A stretch of 64,000 nt of DNA from Pontibacter sp. E15-1 (lineage in GTDB: Bacteria > Bacteroidota > Bacteroidia > Cytophagales > Hymenobacteraceae): positions 1 to 64,000 of the forward strand of contig NZ_JAKVIR010000014.1 in NCBI RefSeq assembly GCF_022601975.1, in the 5' to 3' direction. Below are positions 62,458 through 64,000 of the stretch, piece by piece (within the stretch, counting starts at the first letter, position 1; each line of letters opens with the position of its first letter). The translations under genes were made by a program, and so were the position numbers. A model generated the notes under the pieces. That model was not told where the DNA came from. It made no database searches and worked only from the letters and a program-made list of their open reading frames with translations.

Positions 62458-63099
62458 ATGAGCGATATGGAGACAGCAGAAAAAACAGACACCAAGGCAA
62501 GGATTATGCAGGCGGCCTTTGGCCTGTTCTGCCAGCGGGGCATCAAGAGTGTGTCGATGGACGATATTGCGCAGCACCTGGCCATGTCGAAGAAAACTCT
62601 TTACAAGTGGTTTGCCAACAAAGACCAGGTGGTATACGAGGCGATGGAAAATTATCTGGGCAGCATCCAGCAGGATTGCGAAGTGTTCGTCGAGAAGTCG
62701 GGCAATGCCATTGAGGAGATTTTTCAGGTCATGGCCCTGACCAAACAGGTGTTCTCCAGGATCCACCCCTCCATCTTCCACGACCTGCAAAAGTACCATA
62801 GCACCAGTTGGGAGCTATGGCAGCAGCACAAGAACAGCTTCATGCTGGGCAAAGTGAAAGCAAACCTCCGGCGGGGTATGGCGGAGGGCTTGTTTCGGAA
62901 GGAGCTGGATGTGAGCGTGATCGCCCAGGTGCGCCTTTCGCTGATCGAGCTACCCTTTAACAAGTCGGTGTTTCCACCGCACGAATACGACATCAGCCGG
63001 GTGCAGCTGGCCGTGTTGGAGCACTACATGCTGGGCATTGCGACCCTGAAGGGGCACAAGCTCATCAACGAGCTACAGCACATCAAAGAGGAAGAATAA
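62458..63099 (+). CDS. TetR/AcrR-family transcriptional regulator
   Basis: Using the ATG at 62458 the protein has 213 residues and starts MSDMETAEKTDTKARIMQAA. Residues about 12-60 are the TetR helix-turn-helix domain (FGLFCQRGIKSVSMDDIAQHLAMSKKTLYKWFANKDQVVYEAM). The C-terminal ligand domain is all-helical and unlike any I can name. Earlier ATGs at 62413 and 62335 lie upstream of the promoter. It is followed after 28 bases by a TolC-family gene, so it very likely controls an RND-type efflux system that continues beyond the window. Confidence 0.92.
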   Translation: MSDMETAEKTDTKARIMQAAFGLFCQRGIKSVSMDDIAQHLAMSKKTLYKWFANKDQVVYEAMENYLGSIQQDCEVFVEKSGNAIEEIFQVMALTKQVFSRIHPSIFHDLQKYHSTSWELWQQHKNSFMLGKVKANLRRGMAEGLFRKELDVSVIAQVRLSLIELPFNKSVFPPHEYDISRVQLAVLEHYMLGIATLKGHKLINELQHIKEEE

Positions 63100-63127
63100 G
63101 AGAACCCGTTATAGAGCTACAAGGATT

Positions 63128-64000
63128 ATGAAAAGAAGTATTTACCTGATGATCGCCCTGCTTACCGTGTGGGGCACAGGCCACGCGCAGGGACAGGCGC
63201 CTATGCCTTTCAGCTTGCAGGAAAGTATTGCGTATGCGCTGCAGCACCGGGCCAGCCTGCAGGCCACGCGCAACCAGGAGAAGATCGCCAAGGCGCAGGT
63301 AGGCGAGATCCGGGCGATGGGCCTGCCGCAGGTGAGCGGAAGCCTGGAGGTCGGGGACAACTTCATCCAGCAACAGAGTTTCCTGCCAGCGGAGTTTTTC
63401 CAGGACCCCAACAACCCGAATGCGCCGGAGCCCGGCACCTTTGTGCCCGTCACGTTCACGCCCGCCTATACCGGTAACGCAACCGTTTCCGGCAGCCAGC
63501 TACTCTTCGACGGAAGTTACCTCATCGGCCTGAAGGCTGCAAAAACCTATACCGAACTCTCCCGGAAAGCAACGGAGCAGAGCGAGATAGAGGTGGCCGG
63601 GCAGGTATCGAAGGCGTACTACGGCGTGCTGGTGAACCGCGAGCGCTTTGAGCTGCTGAGCCAGAACCTGCACCGCCTCGACACGCTGCTGTACCAGACC
63701 GGGGTGATGTTTGACAACGGCGTGGCCGAAAAACTGGACGTGGACCGCCTGCGGGTGCAGCTCAACAACCTGAGTGTGGAGAAGCAGAACACCGAGCGCC
63801 TGATGGCGGTCAGCGAGAACCTGCTGAAATTTCAGATGGGGATAAAGCAGCAGCAGCCGATTATGCTCACCGACAAACTAGCCGAGGTGGAGGTGGATGT
63901 GGCCAAGGTAAACCCGCAAAGCTTCACATACAGCAACCGCATCGAGTATTCTATACTGGAGACACAGCGCGACCTGGCCGAGCTGGACCTGCGAAACCGT
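63128..64000 (+). CDS. TolC-family outer-membrane efflux protein (partial, runs off the window)
   Basis: The first 291 residues are present with an intact start. MKRSIYLMIALLTVWGTGHA ends a signal peptide. The mature chain has FSLQESIAYALQHRASLQATRNQE, the first of two OEP repeats typical of TolC-like proteins, then QVSGSLEVGDNFIQQQSFLP, TPAYTGNATVSGSQLLFDGSYLIGLKA (a barrel strand pair) and a long coiled coil (ATEQSEIEVAGQVSKAYYGVLV, EKLDVDRLRVQLNNLSVEKQNTERL). Together with the upstream TetR gene this indicates the outer-membrane channel of a tripartite exporter. Confidence 0.93.
   Translation, partial: MKRSIYLMIALLTVWGTGHAQGQAPMPFSLQESIAYALQHRASLQATRNQEKIAKAQVGEIRAMGLPQVSGSLEVGDNFIQQQSFLPAEFFQDPNNPNAPEPGTFVPVTFTPAYTGNATVSGSQLLFDGSYLIGLKAAKTYTELSRKATEQSEIEVAGQVSKAYYGVLVNRERFELLSQNLHRLDTLLYQTGVMFDNGVAEKLDVDRLRVQLNNLSVEKQNTERLMAVSENLLKFQMGIKQQQPIMLTDKLAEVEVDVAKVNPQSFTYSNRIEYSILETQRDLAELDLRNR

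Overview
The window looks like a chromosomal segment of a Bacteroidota bacterium, most likely Cytophagales/Hymenobacteraceae (Pontibacter-like). This placement is an inference. The supporting signals are the Bacteroidota promoter form TAnnTTTG with an upstream TTG, two secreted proteins with type IX secretion C-terminal sorting domains, Bacteroidota-typical families (DUF5916, DUF4142, DUF2795, TapB-like, LytTR two-component systems), and a fairly GC-rich core with AT-rich intergenic spacers. Most of the window is ordinary core genome on both strands, in short operons separated by clear hairpin terminators.

Layout. 0-6 kb: a 2,3-diketogulonate reductase-like dehydrogenase, a PAP2-like membrane protein, a PaaG-like enoyl-CoA hydratase, two envelope proteins and a pair of DUF4142 lipoproteins, then a non-coding stretch that may fold as an RNA. 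6-17 kb: uvrA, three tandem DUF202 membrane proteins, a GT39-like membrane protein, a LOG-family protein, a MacB-like permease, queA, ispD and an orphan ABC ATPase. 17-25.5 kb: DUF2795 protein, DUF349 protein, ettA, a tiny single-span membrane protein with its own terminator, a class C beta-lactamase-like hydrolase, a GNAT protein and a phospholipase C/S1-P1-like protein. 25.8-28.4 kb is a low-GC island (membrane protein, second serine hydrolase, remnant of a PIN-domain toxin-antitoxin pair). 28.5-37 kb: def-ruvX, an S41 protease, homogentisate dioxygenase (hmgA), a lipoprotein plus GroES-like protein, and a DUF5916 barrel protein. Two related long repeats at 31.5 and 37 kb carry an inner module in opposite orientation.

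37.5-43.3 kb: a large subtilisin-like exoprotease with a T9SS tail, a lipoprotein and an AHSA1/SRPBCC protein. 43.5-46.1 kb is a second low-GC island of hypothetical envelope proteins with a broken gene at its edge. 46.3-54.3 kb: hemB, a palindrome-rich spacer, a T9SS-tailed metzincin-like protein, a BlaI/BlaR1 pair with a candidate double operator, arfB and a small barrel protein. 54.3-56.2 kb is gene-poor: a MITE-like palindrome (its 3' half recurs at position 1), a 54-residue secreted peptide, a dead IS1182-type transposase fragment and tRNA-Asn. 56.3-64 kb: a degenerate Rieske-fold lipoprotein overlapping a 3-hydroxyacyl-CoA dehydrogenase, pheS, a LiaF-like protein with a LytS/LytTR pair, and a TetR regulator followed by a TolC-family protein that runs off the window.

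Most notable observations: the inverted module shared by the two long repeats; TAnnTTTG boxes sitting 5-6 nt before three start codons, suggesting leaderless transcripts; the BlaR1 homologue whose sensor is a Met/Pro linker plus coiled coil; attC-like palindromes beside AT-rich genes; two small proteins; and a strong excess of GGTATA/TATACC. No CRISPR array, prophage or complete new defence system was recognised.
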